From: Cognatundibacterium rivi
GTDB lineage: Bacteria; Pseudomonadota; Gammaproteobacteria; Burkholderiales; Burkholderiaceae_D
Assembly: GCF_018139565.1 (NCBI RefSeq)
Contig: NZ_JAGSPK010000001.1
Coordinates: forward strand, 124,001 to 188,000
Direction of reading: 5' to 3'
Length of the DNA stretch: 64,000 nucleotides
Shown here: positions 24,627-33,572 of the stretch, piece by piece
Layout of the letters: each line of letters starts with the position of its first letter
Position numbering within the stretch: the stretch's first letter is position 1
The notes under the pieces: model-generated
The model's input: the letters and a program-made list of their open reading frames with translations, nothing else
Told to the model about the DNA's origin: nothing
The model's database searches: none
Position numbers and translations under genes: made by a program

Positions 24627-24872
24627 ATGAGCAACGAAAATCTTTTCCTTCAATTCAATAACGGCACCGCTGCGAGTTATGAGATTGAAATCAGATCGGC
24701 GTTACAGAATTTCCAGAATGATTTTCTGACCTACCTGTCAACTGGAAAGCAACCACCGTCTGCGCTCAAACGGTATGAAGTAAAGCAAAACGGCGTGAAG
24801 CTTTTTCTGGCGATTGATTTGTCTAAGATCACATCTGTGGCGATCAAAGATGACGGCGGTCGGCCTGCGTAA
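24627..24872 (+). CDS. small hypothetical protein
   Basis: An 81-residue soluble protein, MSNENLFLQFNNGTAAS at the start, with no domain that I recognise. The ATG at 24627 is chosen because AAAGGAG lies 8 bp before it. A strong terminator follows 20 bp after the stop, which supports it being real and the end of a transcript. Confidence 0.6.
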   Translation: MSNENLFLQFNNGTAASYEIEIRSALQNFQNDFLTYLSTGKQPPSALKRYEVKQNGVKLFLAIDLSKITSVAIKDDGGRPA

Positions 24873-24893
24873 TGGCATAGCGGTCAGGATGTA

Positions 24894-24926
24894 AAAAAGC
24901 GGGCGCCTCAGATGCACCCGCTTTTT
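24894..24926 (+). terminator. rho-independent terminator
   Basis: AAAAAGCGGG (24894-24903) pairs with CCCGCTTTTT (24917-24926). Its sequence (CTCAGATG in the loop, then a GTTCCGGTTTTACTC-like tail) resembles the terminator at 26330-26358, hinting at duplication of the end of the bactofilin-like gene's region. Confidence 0.85.
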
Positions 24927-25040
24927 CAGAACTCTTCCTACGGATGAGATGCGTTCCGGTTTTACTCCGACAGCAAGCGTAGTCGAGCGACGCATAGCGC
25001 ATAAATGCCTGTGTTGATTTGTTTAGCTGTTTGTTTTTCA

Positions 25041-25066
25041 CCATTGGTGCGCATGGCGCACCCTAC
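25041..25066 (-). repeat. GTAGGGTGCGC-type repeat, left of the LRR islet
   Basis: Read on the minus strand it begins GTAGGGTGCGC and continues to GCGCACC and AATGG. A related element in the opposite orientation lies at 26285-26313. The pair brackets the AT-rich LRR gene. The rest of the 326-bp gap 24873-25198 shows only the terminator. Confidence 0.55.
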
Positions 25067-25198
25067 TCCACTGACTCCTTTGGTTCAACTTTTCCACTCT
25101 GCATTCAGGTCGTGATAATCGACGGAGCCGCGAACACCTAAAAGAAAGACTGCGATTTGCGTGACATAACCGCCCTATCACTTGTCGCCGCTGCCCAA

Positions 25199-26095
25199 CT
25201 ACAGCGCGGGGTTCACCAGCCCTACTTGGCTTCTCTTGCTTTCTTTAGAAGCCAACTTCGCCTCCACTTCCGGTACGGTAGGTATATAAGTCCGCTTATT
25301 TCCACTTCTAAAATCAATTAAAACTGGATGTGAAACACAATGACTCAAATCATTGTCTAACAACTTTGTTTCAAAAATACTGAGTGTGACAAGCTTCGGC
25401 ATTTTCTCAATAAATGAAATCGACTTCAAATCCGAACTGTTTGAAATGATTAAATATGAAAGGTTCACAAGCTTTTCTATCGCATCATATGATCCAATTT
25501 TTTTACAACCGTCAATCTCTAGCTTAGTCAGAGTTTGGGCACAATGAATCAAGGCATCGATCTTTTCCAGTTTCCGAGCCATCGTTAATCGCAGGTCGAC
25601 TAGACAGCTCGCAATCTCAAGACCATCCAAAGAGCTAAAACCAGGTTGGATAAGCATAATATTCTTTAGCTTTGCCAAGTTAGGTAATGATCGGATAGGT
25701 TTGGAAAATTTTGAACATCCAAATGTATGTAGTAATGAACAATTTTCCAAATTGGTCCAGTATTTCGACCACACTCCGCCGATTTCCTTTAAATTTCTCA
25801 TTTTGGAAAAATTAAACTCCGTGTTCTCCTCGCCAAAATTAATTTTTTCCAACCATTCAAACGATTCAAATAGTTGAATATTTTCAATATGGCACATGAG
25901 ATGCAAATACCGAATCTTTATTCGATCAGGATGTGTGGTTATAGCCTCAATCAAATCTTCACTGTAATTTTTACGGCTTAAATAAAGACTTCGCATAGAC
26001 GAATCGTCAGATATATACGAGAGACATTCGTCAATATTATCTATAGACACGACAATAAATTGATAACCTTTTGCACCTCTAATGATTTCAATCAT
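25199..26095 (-). CDS. leucine-rich-repeat-like protein
   Basis: A 298-residue soluble protein with irregular leucine-rich repeats of about 22-24 residues, for example LKNIMLIQPGFSSLDGLEIA, LTKLEIDGCKKIGSYDAIE and LSYLIISNSSDLKSISFIE. No signal peptide. The gene is clearly more AT-rich than the genes around it, a sign of transfer. Its ATG overlaps the stop of the small upstream frame (ATGA), so the two are translationally coupled. Such a pairing fits an immunity or partner protein downstream of a toxin tail, but that is inference. Confidence 0.7.
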   Translation of the reverse strand: MIEIIRGAKGYQFIVVSIDNIDECLSYISDDSSMRSLYLSRKNYSEDLIEAITTHPDRIKIRYLHLMCHIENIQLFESFEWLEKINFGEENTEFNFSKMRNLKEIGGVWSKYWTNLENCSLLHTFGCSKFSKPIRSLPNLAKLKNIMLIQPGFSSLDGLEIASCLVDLRLTMARKLEKIDALIHCAQTLTKLEIDGCKKIGSYDAIEKLVNLSYLIISNSSDLKSISFIEKMPKLVTLSIFETKLLDNDLSHCVSHPVLIDFRSGNKRTYIPTVPEVEAKLASKESKRSQVGLVNPAL

Positions 26096-26284
26096 TTTTC
26101 ATCCTTCTTTTTTGGAGGCCGGGGCGGAAGCTCACCGTCCTCAACTCGCTTTTTTGTTCCTGGTGTATCGATTTTATTATATAAATTTGACTCTTTGCTT
26201 TGCGTAAGGGATCCACCATGGTGGCGTGAACTCAACGTTGACCAGGCGCATGGTTGTAGAGCATGAAAGTTTTTTTCAGCAAGC

Positions 26285-26313
26285 GTAGGGTGCACCGAAC
26301 GCACCATCCAATG
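26285..26313 (+). repeat. GTAGGGTGC-type repeat, right of the LRR islet
   Basis: GTAGGGTGCACC, a short spacer, then CGCACC and AATG: the same plan as 25041-25066 in the opposite orientation. Confidence 0.5.
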
Positions 26314-26329
26314 AGCGACCACAATAGAA

Positions 26330-26358
26330 AAAGCGTGGACATCAGATGCCCACGCTTT
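26330..26358 (-). terminator. terminator of the bactofilin-like gene
   Basis: AAAGCGTGG (26330-26338) pairs with CCACGCTTT (26350-26358). It lies about 40 bp past the stop of the minus-strand bactofilin-like gene. Confidence 0.75.
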
Positions 26359-26396
26359 ATTGGAATTCATCAGTGTTGACAAAGCGCGTTCGGGTT

Positions 26397-27488
26397 TTAC
26401 TCTGCCAGCATTTCGCGTTTCACGCGGCGGGCGATTTCCCAGTCGAGTTCTTTGTCGCGCTTTTTTTCCAGTGCGTCGATGTGGCGCAGTTTTTTGCCTT
26501 CGACAAATTCACCCGACAAAATCAGGCGTGGTTTGCTGTCGGCAGAGATCATGCCTTGCTTGGCCCATGCCGAACGCGGCAGGGTGGAGCCAGCGAAAAT
26601 GCCGTAGTCTTTACCGCAGTGGATGCCTTTTTCACCGATCACCGATTCACCGGCTTTGATATATTTGGCCGCGTATAAGGTGGCGGCGGTGGCGATCCAG
26701 CGCCCGGCGTGAATTTCGCCAAACAAGCTGCTGAGTTCGCCTTTGGCGCGGATGCTGCCCCACGCGCTGATGTCGCCCTGACAGCCGATTGCACCGGCGG
26801 CGACATTGCCCTGACAGACGATTTCACCGGCAAACAGGCTGCCTTCGACTTCGATATTGGTTTCGCTGAACACTTCGCCCTGGCAATTGCAATCACCGGC
26901 AACGTGGATCGCGCTGACCGCCAGATGGCCGCCAACGAATTGCACTTCGCTGGCTTCGAGGTCGTCATCGAGTTGCAGGTTGCCCTGGCAATCAAGGTCG
27001 GCGCAGGACAAATAACCCAGGCCCTGAATATCGCCAAAGCCGCCGAACACATCGTTGTGTTGCTGGCGGTCGAGGATCGCCGGATGCACCAGCAGATCGA
27101 TAAAGTTTTCACCTTCTTTGAGTTTGCGCTGATCGAGTTCGAGCACGCGCGCCATCCATTCGGCATTGCAGCCGGTTTTCACGAGAAATTCGACATCGAT
27201 ATTGCCGCCCGCATCGAGCGTCTGGCCGATGTACAGCGATTGCACCTGAATGTCGCCGGTGACGGTCAGTTTGCCGAGGCAAAACACTTCTTCGGCAATC
27301 AGATCGCCATCCACCAGCAGATCACCGCCGACGATGAGTTGCGTCGTGATCGTGGCATCGCCCTGAATATGCACGTCGCCAGTGCTGGCGAATTGCTTGC
27401 GCTTGAGCGTTTTGGCCTGAAACGGTTCGGGCGCGGCTGGAATCTCAGCAACAGGTTGAGCGGCAGACTTGGCGGCACGTTTAATCAT
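26397..27488 (-). CDS. bactofilin-like polymer-forming repeat protein
   Basis: A 363-residue protein made of short beta-strand turns of the bactofilin/polymer-forming type: TGDVHIQGDATITTQLIVGG, DGDLIAEEVF, TGDIQVQSLYIG, and later VAGDCNCQGEVFSETNIEVEG, VCQGNVAAGAIGCQGDI. The two repeat blocks (about 35-105 and 160-300) are split by a helical insert near residues 110-155. Bactofilins are usually half this length, so this is a double-block relative, predicted to form a beta-helix. No signal peptide; cytoplasmic. The C-terminus is highly charged (EKKRDKELDWEIARRVKR). Confidence 0.7.
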   Translation of the reverse strand: MIKRAAKSAAQPVAEIPAAPEPFQAKTLKRKQFASTGDVHIQGDATITTQLIVGGDLLVDGDLIAEEVFCLGKLTVTGDIQVQSLYIGQTLDAGGNIDVEFLVKTGCNAEWMARVLELDQRKLKEGENFIDLLVHPAILDRQQHNDVFGGFGDIQGLGYLSCADLDCQGNLQLDDDLEASEVQFVGGHLAVSAIHVAGDCNCQGEVFSETNIEVEGSLFAGEIVCQGNVAAGAIGCQGDISAWGSIRAKGELSSLFGEIHAGRWIATAATLYAAKYIKAGESVIGEKGIHCGKDYGIFAGSTLPRSAWAKQGMISADSKPRLILSGEFVEGKKLRHIDALEKKRDKELDWEIARRVKREMLAE

Positions 27489-27774
27489 GATGAACCTTAG
27501 AAGGTGAGGGTGGAAACAGAATTGGCGCCATTATCCCAGAATCCGGCGTGCAGACGAAGAAATCCCGCCTGACACGCGCAGGCGAGGCAACAAAGGGGAT
27601 GATAATTTTGTCGTTGCTGTGTGCCTGATGGGTCATTGCGACGTTGATGCGGAGTCGCTGCATTACGCTGTTTTAGCGTTGCTTAGTCCGCGTCTGGTGC
27701 TGGTGGCTATGCTGGTTGTGACCTTGTTGATAGTGGCCTGTTTTGCCTGTTTATACCCAGCAAAAATGAAAAAA

Positions 27775-27851
27775 GGGGGAGTATCTGCCATTTTACCCAT
27801 TCATTTCCTTATAAACATTGGGCTTTAAAATATACTCCCCCCAGTATTATT
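27775..27851. repeat. dispersed intergenic repeat, copy 2
   Basis: GGGGGAGTAT at 27776-27784 and, 45 bp later, AATATACTCCCCCCAGTATT. On the minus strand the order of elements matches copy 1. It lies in the 429-bp gap 27489-27917, which otherwise holds the bactofilin-like gene's promoter region and no recognised gene. Confidence 0.75.
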
Positions 27852-27917
27852 TGGCCTTGCAGCCGCGTTTTGGGGCATCGTGCTGGCTGGCGCTGTCCAA
27901 TGCCAGCGCTGCGGCGC

Positions 27918-28400
27918 TTAACTTGGTAAGGCGTCGAGGCGACCGGCTTCGGCGAATTCGCGTATCTGCCGTATCGTGTCGATATCGGCGGCCTGATAGG
28001 CAGAGCGGCGATAGTCGTTATACATTTCGTTTTCTTTGTCCTGCGCTTCGTCGGCGCCATCGTCGTATTGAAAGCGCACAAACAGCGAGTCTGGCTGTGG
28101 CTCTTCTATCGTCATACGCAATGATGACTGGCGAATTTCACCTTGTGCGGCGATGTCGTAATGCACATGTTCCAGATGCACAAAACGCACGGTGTCGGTG
28201 ACGCTCAGCTCGCCGTATTTGAGGGTGCGCGTCATGCTGGCTTCGGTGCGGTCTTCGATCAGCGCATCGTCAAGGTAAGACACAAACAGTTTCGGTGACT
28301 CGGCACGCAGCACCAGCCCGCGCCACAGTTGTTCGCGGGTGATGACTTCGGCTAAGGGATTCAGGATGTCGTTAATCTCGATTAAATGTTCGAATTTCAT
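27918..28400 (-). CDS. SRPBCC-fold protein (DUF1857/AtaL-like)
   Basis: A 160-residue protein of the START/SRPBCC ligand-binding fold, DUF1857 type, starting MKFEHLIEINDILNPLAEVITREQLWRG. The hallmark LWRGLVLRAESPKLFV is near residue 22. Members bind hydrophobic ligands, though no role is established here. The ATG at 28400 is chosen because it begins the family domain; an upstream frame adds an unlikely leader. Monocistronic, divergent from rep. Confidence 0.75.
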   Translation of the reverse strand: MKFEHLIEINDILNPLAEVITREQLWRGLVLRAESPKLFVSYLDDALIEDRTEASMTRTLKYGELSVTDTVRFVHLEHVHYDIAAQGEIRQSSLRMTIEEPQPDSLFVRFQYDDGADEAQDKENEMYNDYRRSAYQAADIDTIRQIREFAEAGRLDALPS

Positions 28401-28551
28401 GGCAATGCTTTCATGTGGAATGCCCGCTAGTTTACTCTTGTTGTTTGTGGCGGGGTAAAACCGTCGTGGCACTTATATTGTCATCGTATATGTGGCCACA
28501 TGTGGCGATACATAGGGCTACAATAGCGCCTGATTTGCTTTTCTTCTGACT

Positions 28552-30585
28552 ATGTCCCACGGCCTGAATACTCCCCAACGCAATGCAGTGAACTACATGG
28601 ACGGCCCTTGTCTGGTGCTGGCCGGGGCGGGTTCGGGTAAAACGCGGGTGATCACGCAGAAAATCGTGAATCTGATCGAGCTGCACGGCTACGAGCCTAA
28701 GCATATTGCGGCGCTGACCTTTACCAACAAGGCCGCGCATGAAATGCAGGAACGTATCGCCAAATTATTGGCCGAGCCGCGCCAGGCCAAGCAATTGACG
28801 GTCTCGACGTTTCACTCGCTGGGTGTCAAAATTTTACGGCAGGAAGCGCAGGCGCTGGGGCTGAAAGACCGGTTTTCGATTATGGACAGCGACGATTGTT
28901 TTTCGCTGGTGCAGGATCTGGCGATCACCACCGATAAGCAATTAATCCGCCGCATACAGACTGCGATGTCGCTGTGGAAAAATGCGCTGATCACGCCTGA
29001 GCTGGCGCTGAAACAGGCAAAAGATGATGACGAAGCGACGGCGGCGCGCATCTATGCAAGCTATGTCGCCACGCTGTCGGCGTATCAGGCGGTGGATTTC
29101 GATGATCTGATCCGGCTGCCGGTCGAGCTGTTCCGCAGCAACGAGCAGGTGCGCGACAAATGGCAGCGCCGTCTGCGTTATCTGCTGGTCGATGAATATC
29201 AGGACACCAATACCTGTCAGTATGAGCTGGTGAAATTACTCGTCACCGGCATCGGTAAAAAGCCGATGTTTACTGCCGTTGGCGACGATGATCAGGCGAT
29301 TTACGCGTGGCGCGGTGCGACCATAGAAAATCTGAAAACGCTGCAAGTCGATTTTCCTGATCTGGAAATCATCAAGCTCGAACAGAATTACCGTTCCAGC
29401 ACCCGCATATTGCAAGCGGCAAATGCCGTGATCGGCAATAACCCCAAGCTGTTTGAAAAATCGCTGTGGTCGGAACATGGCCTCGGTGACGCGGTCAAAG
29501 TGCTGGGCATGCAGGATGACGAACAAGAGGCCGAACAAGTCGCCATCATGATCTCGGCGCACCGTTTTGAGCGGCGTGCCAACTATTCCGATTACGCGAT
29601 TTTGTATCGCGGCAATCATCAATCGCGCGTGATCGAACAGGCACTGCGGCGCGAACGGATTCCGTACACCATTTCCGGCGGCCAGAGTTTTTTTGACCGC
29701 GCCGAAATCAAAGACATCATTTCGTATCTGCGCCTGATTGCGAATGAAGATGATGATCCGGCATTCATCCGCGCAATCACCACACCGAAACGCGGGGTTG
29801 GTCAGGCGACGCTGGAAGTGCTGGGCGCATTCGCCGGGCAATGGCAATGTTCGCTGTTCGCCGCCGTATTCAAAGGTGGCATCGAAGCGAAACTCACAGA
29901 CCGCCAATTGCGCCCGCTGCGCGAATTCTGCACCTTCATTAATCAGGTTGAAGCGCATGCCCACCGCGAAGGTCATGCCAGCGAATTGCTGGACGATCTG
30001 ATGAAGGAAATTAATTACGAAGGCTATCTGTACGACAGCTTCGATGACCGCGCCGCGCAAAACAAATGGCAGAACGTGCTTGATTTTACGCAGTGGCTAA
30101 AGACCAAAGGCAGCGGCGGTAAAGACGGCACTGACGATCATCGCAGTCTGCTCGATCTGACGCAGATGGTGGCGCTGATGTCGATGATGGAAGGCAAGGA
30201 CGAAGAGCCTGATGCCGTGCGCATGTCCACCTTGCACGCGTCGAAAGGGCTGGAATATCCGCACGTGTTTCTGGTCGGTGTCGAAGAAGGCATTTTGCCG
30301 CATAAAGGCGACCCCGATACGCCGATAGAAATTCTGGCGGCACGCATAGAAGAAGAACGTCGCCTGATGTATGTCGGCATCACGCGCGCGCAACGCAGCC
30401 TGCACATCACCTGGTGCAAAAAGCGCAAGCGCGCAGGTGTGCCCGTACATTGCGATCCATCACGCTTTATTAAAGAAATGAAACTCGACGAAGGCGACGC
30501 CGTCCCCACAGAAGCCGAAGCCCTGACCCCAAAAGAACGGCTGGCGAATCTGAAAGCTTTACTGAGCCAGCCTAAATCTGAATAA
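28552..30585 (+). CDS. rep: ATP-dependent DNA helicase Rep
   Basis: Superfamily 1A 3'-to-5' helicase that helps forks pass protein roadblocks. 677 residues, starting GLNTPQRNAVNYMDGPCLV; P-loop LAGAGSGKTRVI near residue 24, VDEYQDTN near 222, DDDQAIYAWRGA near 245, YRSS near 280, and VRMSTLHASKGLEYPHVFLVG near 560. Length and sequence fit Rep rather than UvrD, which is longer. It heads a three-gene unit with the TraB-like and 134-residue genes, with gaps of 13 and 3 bp. Confidence 0.95.
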   Translation: MSHGLNTPQRNAVNYMDGPCLVLAGAGSGKTRVITQKIVNLIELHGYEPKHIAALTFTNKAAHEMQERIAKLLAEPRQAKQLTVSTFHSLGVKILRQEAQALGLKDRFSIMDSDDCFSLVQDLAITTDKQLIRRIQTAMSLWKNALITPELALKQAKDDDEATAARIYASYVATLSAYQAVDFDDLIRLPVELFRSNEQVRDKWQRRLRYLLVDEYQDTNTCQYELVKLLVTGIGKKPMFTAVGDDDQAIYAWRGATIENLKTLQVDFPDLEIIKLEQNYRSSTRILQAANAVIGNNPKLFEKSLWSEHGLGDAVKVLGMQDDEQEAEQVAIMISAHRFERRANYSDYAILYRGNHQSRVIEQALRRERIPYTISGGQSFFDRAEIKDIISYLRLIANEDDDPAFIRAITTPKRGVGQATLEVLGAFAGQWQCSLFAAVFKGGIEAKLTDRQLRPLREFCTFINQVEAHAHREGHASELLDDLMKEINYEGYLYDSFDDRAAQNKWQNVLDFTQWLKTKGSGGKDGTDDHRSLLDLTQMVALMSMMEGKDEEPDAVRMSTLHASKGLEYPHVFLVGVEEGILPHKGDPDTPIEILAARIEEERRLMYVGITRAQRSLHITWCKKRKRAGVPVHCDPSRFIKEMKLDEGDAVPTEAEALTPKERLANLKALLSQPKSE

Positions 30586-30598
30586 GAGAAAATCTATC

Positions 30599-31561
30599 AT
30601 GTCCCTTTTTCATCTCCCGCACCCCTTACTCAAACGCGTCATTGGCGTACTGGCAGGTGCTGCTGTTGCACTTCACGGTCTCGCGCAGGCAGCGGATGAT
30701 ACGCCTGCGAATGGCATTATGTGGGAAGTGAAATCGGCGACGAATACAGCGTATTTATTTGGTTCATTTCACCTCGCCAAAGCCAGCTTTTATCCTTTGC
30801 CTGCCGCAGTACAAAGCGCGTATCAACAAGCCGATACCGTTGCGGTGGAGGTGGATGCCAGCGATCCGCAATTCAGCCGCAAGATGATGCCTTTGCTGTC
30901 TTATACCGCGCCGGATAAGCTGGAAAATCATGTGCAGAAAGCGACCTGGGAAAGCATGCAGAAATTGTTAGGGGCTTCTGCCGCGCAGTTTCAGAGCCTG
31001 AAACCGGCGATGGTGGCGACTGGTCTGATGATAGGTATCGTGGCGCAGCAGGGCTATGATCCGGCGCAGGGCGTTGATCTGCATTTCATCAAAAGAGCAA
31101 AGAAAGATGGCAAGCAACTGGTGGAATTAGAAAGCCTGGAATTTCAGGCGCGCATGTTGGGTGGTCTCAGTGATGAAGATGGCGATGCGATGCTGTCTAT
31201 GACTTTACAAAGCCTGAGTAATGGCGATGCCGTGCGGGATACGGCGCAGATGGTGCAGGCATGGAAAGCCGGTGACGCCGAGGCGTTGGCAACGATGCTG
31301 GAAGAAACGGCAAATAAGGATGCCGGTTCGCGTAAGCTCATGAAGCTCTTGCTCGATGACCGCAACCCGGCAATGGCAGAGCAGATCGTGGCCTTGATGA
31401 ACGCGGGTAAAAAAGTGATGATCGTCGTCGGTGCCGGGCACGTCACCGGCAAAAACAGTATTACGGATCTGCTCAGGCAGCGTGGTTTGCAGGTACGTCA
31501 GATGAAGCCCGAAACCGGCGTATCGACGGTTTCATCCGCAACGACAGCACCAAAAAAGTAA
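30599..31561 (+). CDS. TraB/GumN-family protein
   Basis: A 320-residue exported protein with a signal peptide ending HGLAQA-ADD near residue 32. The TraB/GumN hallmarks are NTAYLFGSFHLAKASFYPLP (N-terminal GxxH) and the C-terminal MIVVGAGHVTGKNSITDLLRQRG; these proteins resemble metal-dependent proteases such as Tiki. His and Glu residues of the active site look conserved. It lies 13 bp behind rep, probably cotranscribed; no functional link with rep is evident. Confidence 0.85.
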   Translation: MSLFHLPHPLLKRVIGVLAGAAVALHGLAQAADDTPANGIMWEVKSATNTAYLFGSFHLAKASFYPLPAAVQSAYQQADTVAVEVDASDPQFSRKMMPLLSYTAPDKLENHVQKATWESMQKLLGASAAQFQSLKPAMVATGLMIGIVAQQGYDPAQGVDLHFIKRAKKDGKQLVELESLEFQARMLGGLSDEDGDAMLSMTLQSLSNGDAVRDTAQMVQAWKAGDAEALATMLEETANKDAGSRKLMKLLLDDRNPAMAEQIVALMNAGKKVMIVVGAGHVTGKNSITDLLRQRGLQVRQMKPETGVSTVSSATTAPKK

Positions 31562-31564
31562 GGC

Positions 31565-31969
31565 ATGACATTGAACGCTATTTCTACAGAAAAAAATTAT
31601 CCTGATCTGCCGTGGATTTCACTGGAATCGGTCAACGATGTCGAGGCCTGGCTGGATTTGTATGATCGCGAATTGCAGCAGCTGGCAGGCAAAAATCCGC
31701 AGGCCGGTTATGGTGTGTGTTTTACCTTATTGCATGGTGGCGAAGTCTATCTGCACACCAATAGCGACGGCGATATTTTGCTGGATGTGACACCGGATGC
31801 AGCATGGGTGACGCCGGTACTGACCGCTGTAACACAAGTGTCGCCGCCGCGTGGGCAGATCTGGCTGGTGCCGGGGCAGGTGCTGATGCAACTGATACTG
31901 GGCTTGAATAGTCTGATCGCTACCAGCCGTCTGGTGGTGCAGCATGAATACCGGATTGTGAAGCGCTGA
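31565..31969 (+). CDS. hypothetical protein
   Basis: A 134-residue cytoplasmic protein, 3 bp behind the TraB-like gene and before a terminator, so the end of the rep operon. It contains LPWISLESVNDVEAWLDLYDRELQQLAG and a beta-rich middle (FTLLHGGEVYLHTNSDGDILLDV). I do not recognise a family. Confidence 0.7.
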   Translation: MTLNAISTEKNYPDLPWISLESVNDVEAWLDLYDRELQQLAGKNPQAGYGVCFTLLHGGEVYLHTNSDGDILLDVTPDAAWVTPVLTAVTQVSPPRGQIWLVPGQVLMQLILGLNSLIATSRLVVQHEYRIVKR

Positions 31970-31987
31970 ACTTGTCATGTGGCGTAA

Positions 31988-32019
31988 AAAAAGCCTGATC
32001 TGATGCGATCAGGCTTTTT
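31988..32019. terminator. bidirectional terminator after the rep operon
   Basis: AAAAAGCCTGATC (31988-32000), 6-nt loop, GATCAGGCTTTTT (32007-32019). It separates two convergent units. Confidence 0.92.
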
Positions 32020-32068
32020 CATTTCTGCGTCACTAGCATCACTATCGTCGCTATCGTCACTATAACAA

Positions 32069-33277
32069 TCAGCTGACAACGCCGTTGCGATCCACTTTCA
32101 CGACGCGTGAGCCGCCTGCTTTTTTGACATTCACCTGCGCTTCACAATTACCGGTAACTTTGACGCTGGCGGTATCGAGTAATAAGTCCTGCGCGCGCAG
32201 ATCACCTGTGCCACTGAGTCTGGCAATCAGTTTTTTTGCGGTGCCGTCGATAGTGACATCACCGCTGCGGGACATCATCAGCTCAGCGAGTGTCGCGTTC
32301 TCCAGCGAGGTATGCAGATTGCCTGAGCCTGACAGGTCTGCCTTCAGACTTTGGCGTATGCTGTGTATGCGCAGGTCGCCGCTGCCATGGCTTTCAATGC
32401 GTACATTATCGGCACTAAGCTGGTTGGCTTTGACCTCGCCGGAACCGCGCAGATTAAGATTGAGCGCGGCAATATGTCCATGCAAGGCCAGATCGCCGGA
32501 GCCATTGAGCTGGATATTTGCCAGCGGTAATTGCGGGCTGTCGACATCGAGATCACCGGAGCCGGACGCATCGACCTGCAACTGTTGCATATCCCCGTGC
32601 AGACTGATGTCGCCGGAACTATTGCGATGAATGTTGGCGGAGGCATTTTGCAGCGCATCGACTTTCAGGCTGCCGCTGCCATGCACTTCGGCGACGAGGG
32701 CACCGGTCAACTGATGCATCCGGACATCGCCGGAACTACGCATATTGACGTTGGCGCTGCCTAACTGTAATTGCCGCAGATCGATATCACCGCTGCCGCT
32801 GACGCTGAGATCGAGTTGTTTGATTTGTCCGCTGACTTTGATGTCGCCGGATGAATTTTGCGTCAGTTCAAATTTATCGGTCTGGATATTGTTCAGCTCG
32901 ATATCGCCGCTGCCAGATTGCAGCAATTGTTGCAGCTGATTGGCACTGATGCGGATATTGCCTTGCGGGCTGCCGCCTATCGTGACCGTCACATTTTTTT
33001 TACGGATGATCAGGCGCTGGTTTTCGACCACGGTTTCTATGTCCGGCAGCAGTTTTTCATCGGCGGTGATTTCCAGCTCCGGTTGTCCGGGCGTAATCAC
33101 GAGATCGAGAAAACTGCGGTTTTCTATACTGGTAAAGGCGGTCAGCGTCCGTTTTTCGGTGATCGCTTTACCACTGCCGATGGATTTTCCGCTGCTGATA
33201 TGTTTGCCATCAATCTGGATGTCGCATCCGGCGAGCATCAGAATGAACAGGCTGGTCCAGGTGATAGATTTGAGCAT
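32069..33277 (-). CDS. GIN-domain (DUF2807-type) repeat lipoprotein
   Basis: A 402-residue lipoprotein: the ATG at 33277 gives LFILMLAGCDIQ with the lipobox Cys at residue 18; the longer frame upstream lacks such a leader. After a short region (to about 120) come at least a dozen beta-helix turns of about 20-22 residues, marked by GSGD or SSGD, for example LQSGSGDIELNNI, VSGSGDIDLRQL and LNGSGDLALHGHI. This is the head/GIN domain fold, extended well beyond the single-domain form. It probably sits on the outer membrane or in the periplasm; function unknown. Confidence 0.8.
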   Translation of the reverse strand: MLKSITWTSLFILMLAGCDIQIDGKHISSGKSIGSGKAITEKRTLTAFTSIENRSFLDLVITPGQPELEITADEKLLPDIETVVENQRLIIRKKNVTVTIGGSPQGNIRISANQLQQLLQSGSGDIELNNIQTDKFELTQNSSGDIKVSGQIKQLDLSVSGSGDIDLRQLQLGSANVNMRSSGDVRMHQLTGALVAEVHGSGSLKVDALQNASANIHRNSSGDISLHGDMQQLQVDASGSGDLDVDSPQLPLANIQLNGSGDLALHGHIAALNLNLRGSGEVKANQLSADNVRIESHGSGDLRIHSIRQSLKADLSGSGNLHTSLENATLAELMMSRSGDVTIDGTAKKLIARLSGTGDLRAQDLLLDTASVKVTGNCEAQVNVKKAGGSRVVKVDRNGVVS

Positions 33278-33572
33278 GATATGAATGTGATCAGTAATAG
33301 GTCGTACACAGGACATACGCAAAACTACCCGCTGGCGTGACGGTTTGTCGTTGTGCACCAGCGTTTCCGGTGCTGGTTTCATCGCCACATATAGTCGGAT
33401 CAATTTTGCAACAGGATGCAGTGTAATCTGAAAACTCCAGAGCGCATCAGCTGTTTGCGACAGAATGCAGAATCAGGATTATCAACGGTAAATTTTACAG
33501 ATAGATTCACATCTGCCAGCCAGAGAAGTACACTATCCGCATAAGAACTTCACCAACGGATTTATCAGGCTC

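Larger units (their letters stand above)
26092..26382 (-). pseudogene. likely C-terminal remnant of a secreted/polymorphic toxin-type protein
   Basis: The last 40 or so codons of this 96-residue frame (from GSLTQSKESNLYNKID to LPPRPPKKKDEK) are AT-rich like the LRR gene and end in a proline-lysine tail common at C-termini of RHS-type toxins. The first half runs through a GTAGGGTGC repeat and a terminator hairpin and is probably not real protein. The ATGA overlap with the LRR gene indicates an original operon whose front part has been lost. No toxin domain is identifiable. Confidence 0.4.

Noticed and set aside
26709-27500. 263-codon frame antisense to the bactofilin-like gene
   Set aside because: Arises from the repeat structure of the opposite strand; the bactofilin-like frame has the better protein pattern.
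27619-27828. 69-codon frame with a hydrophobic stretch before repeat copy 2
   Set aside because: It starts without a ribosome site and runs into the repeat; probably chance.
29236-30060. 274-codon frame antisense to rep
   Set aside because: A shadow of the conserved helicase gene; composition follows the opposite strand's codons.
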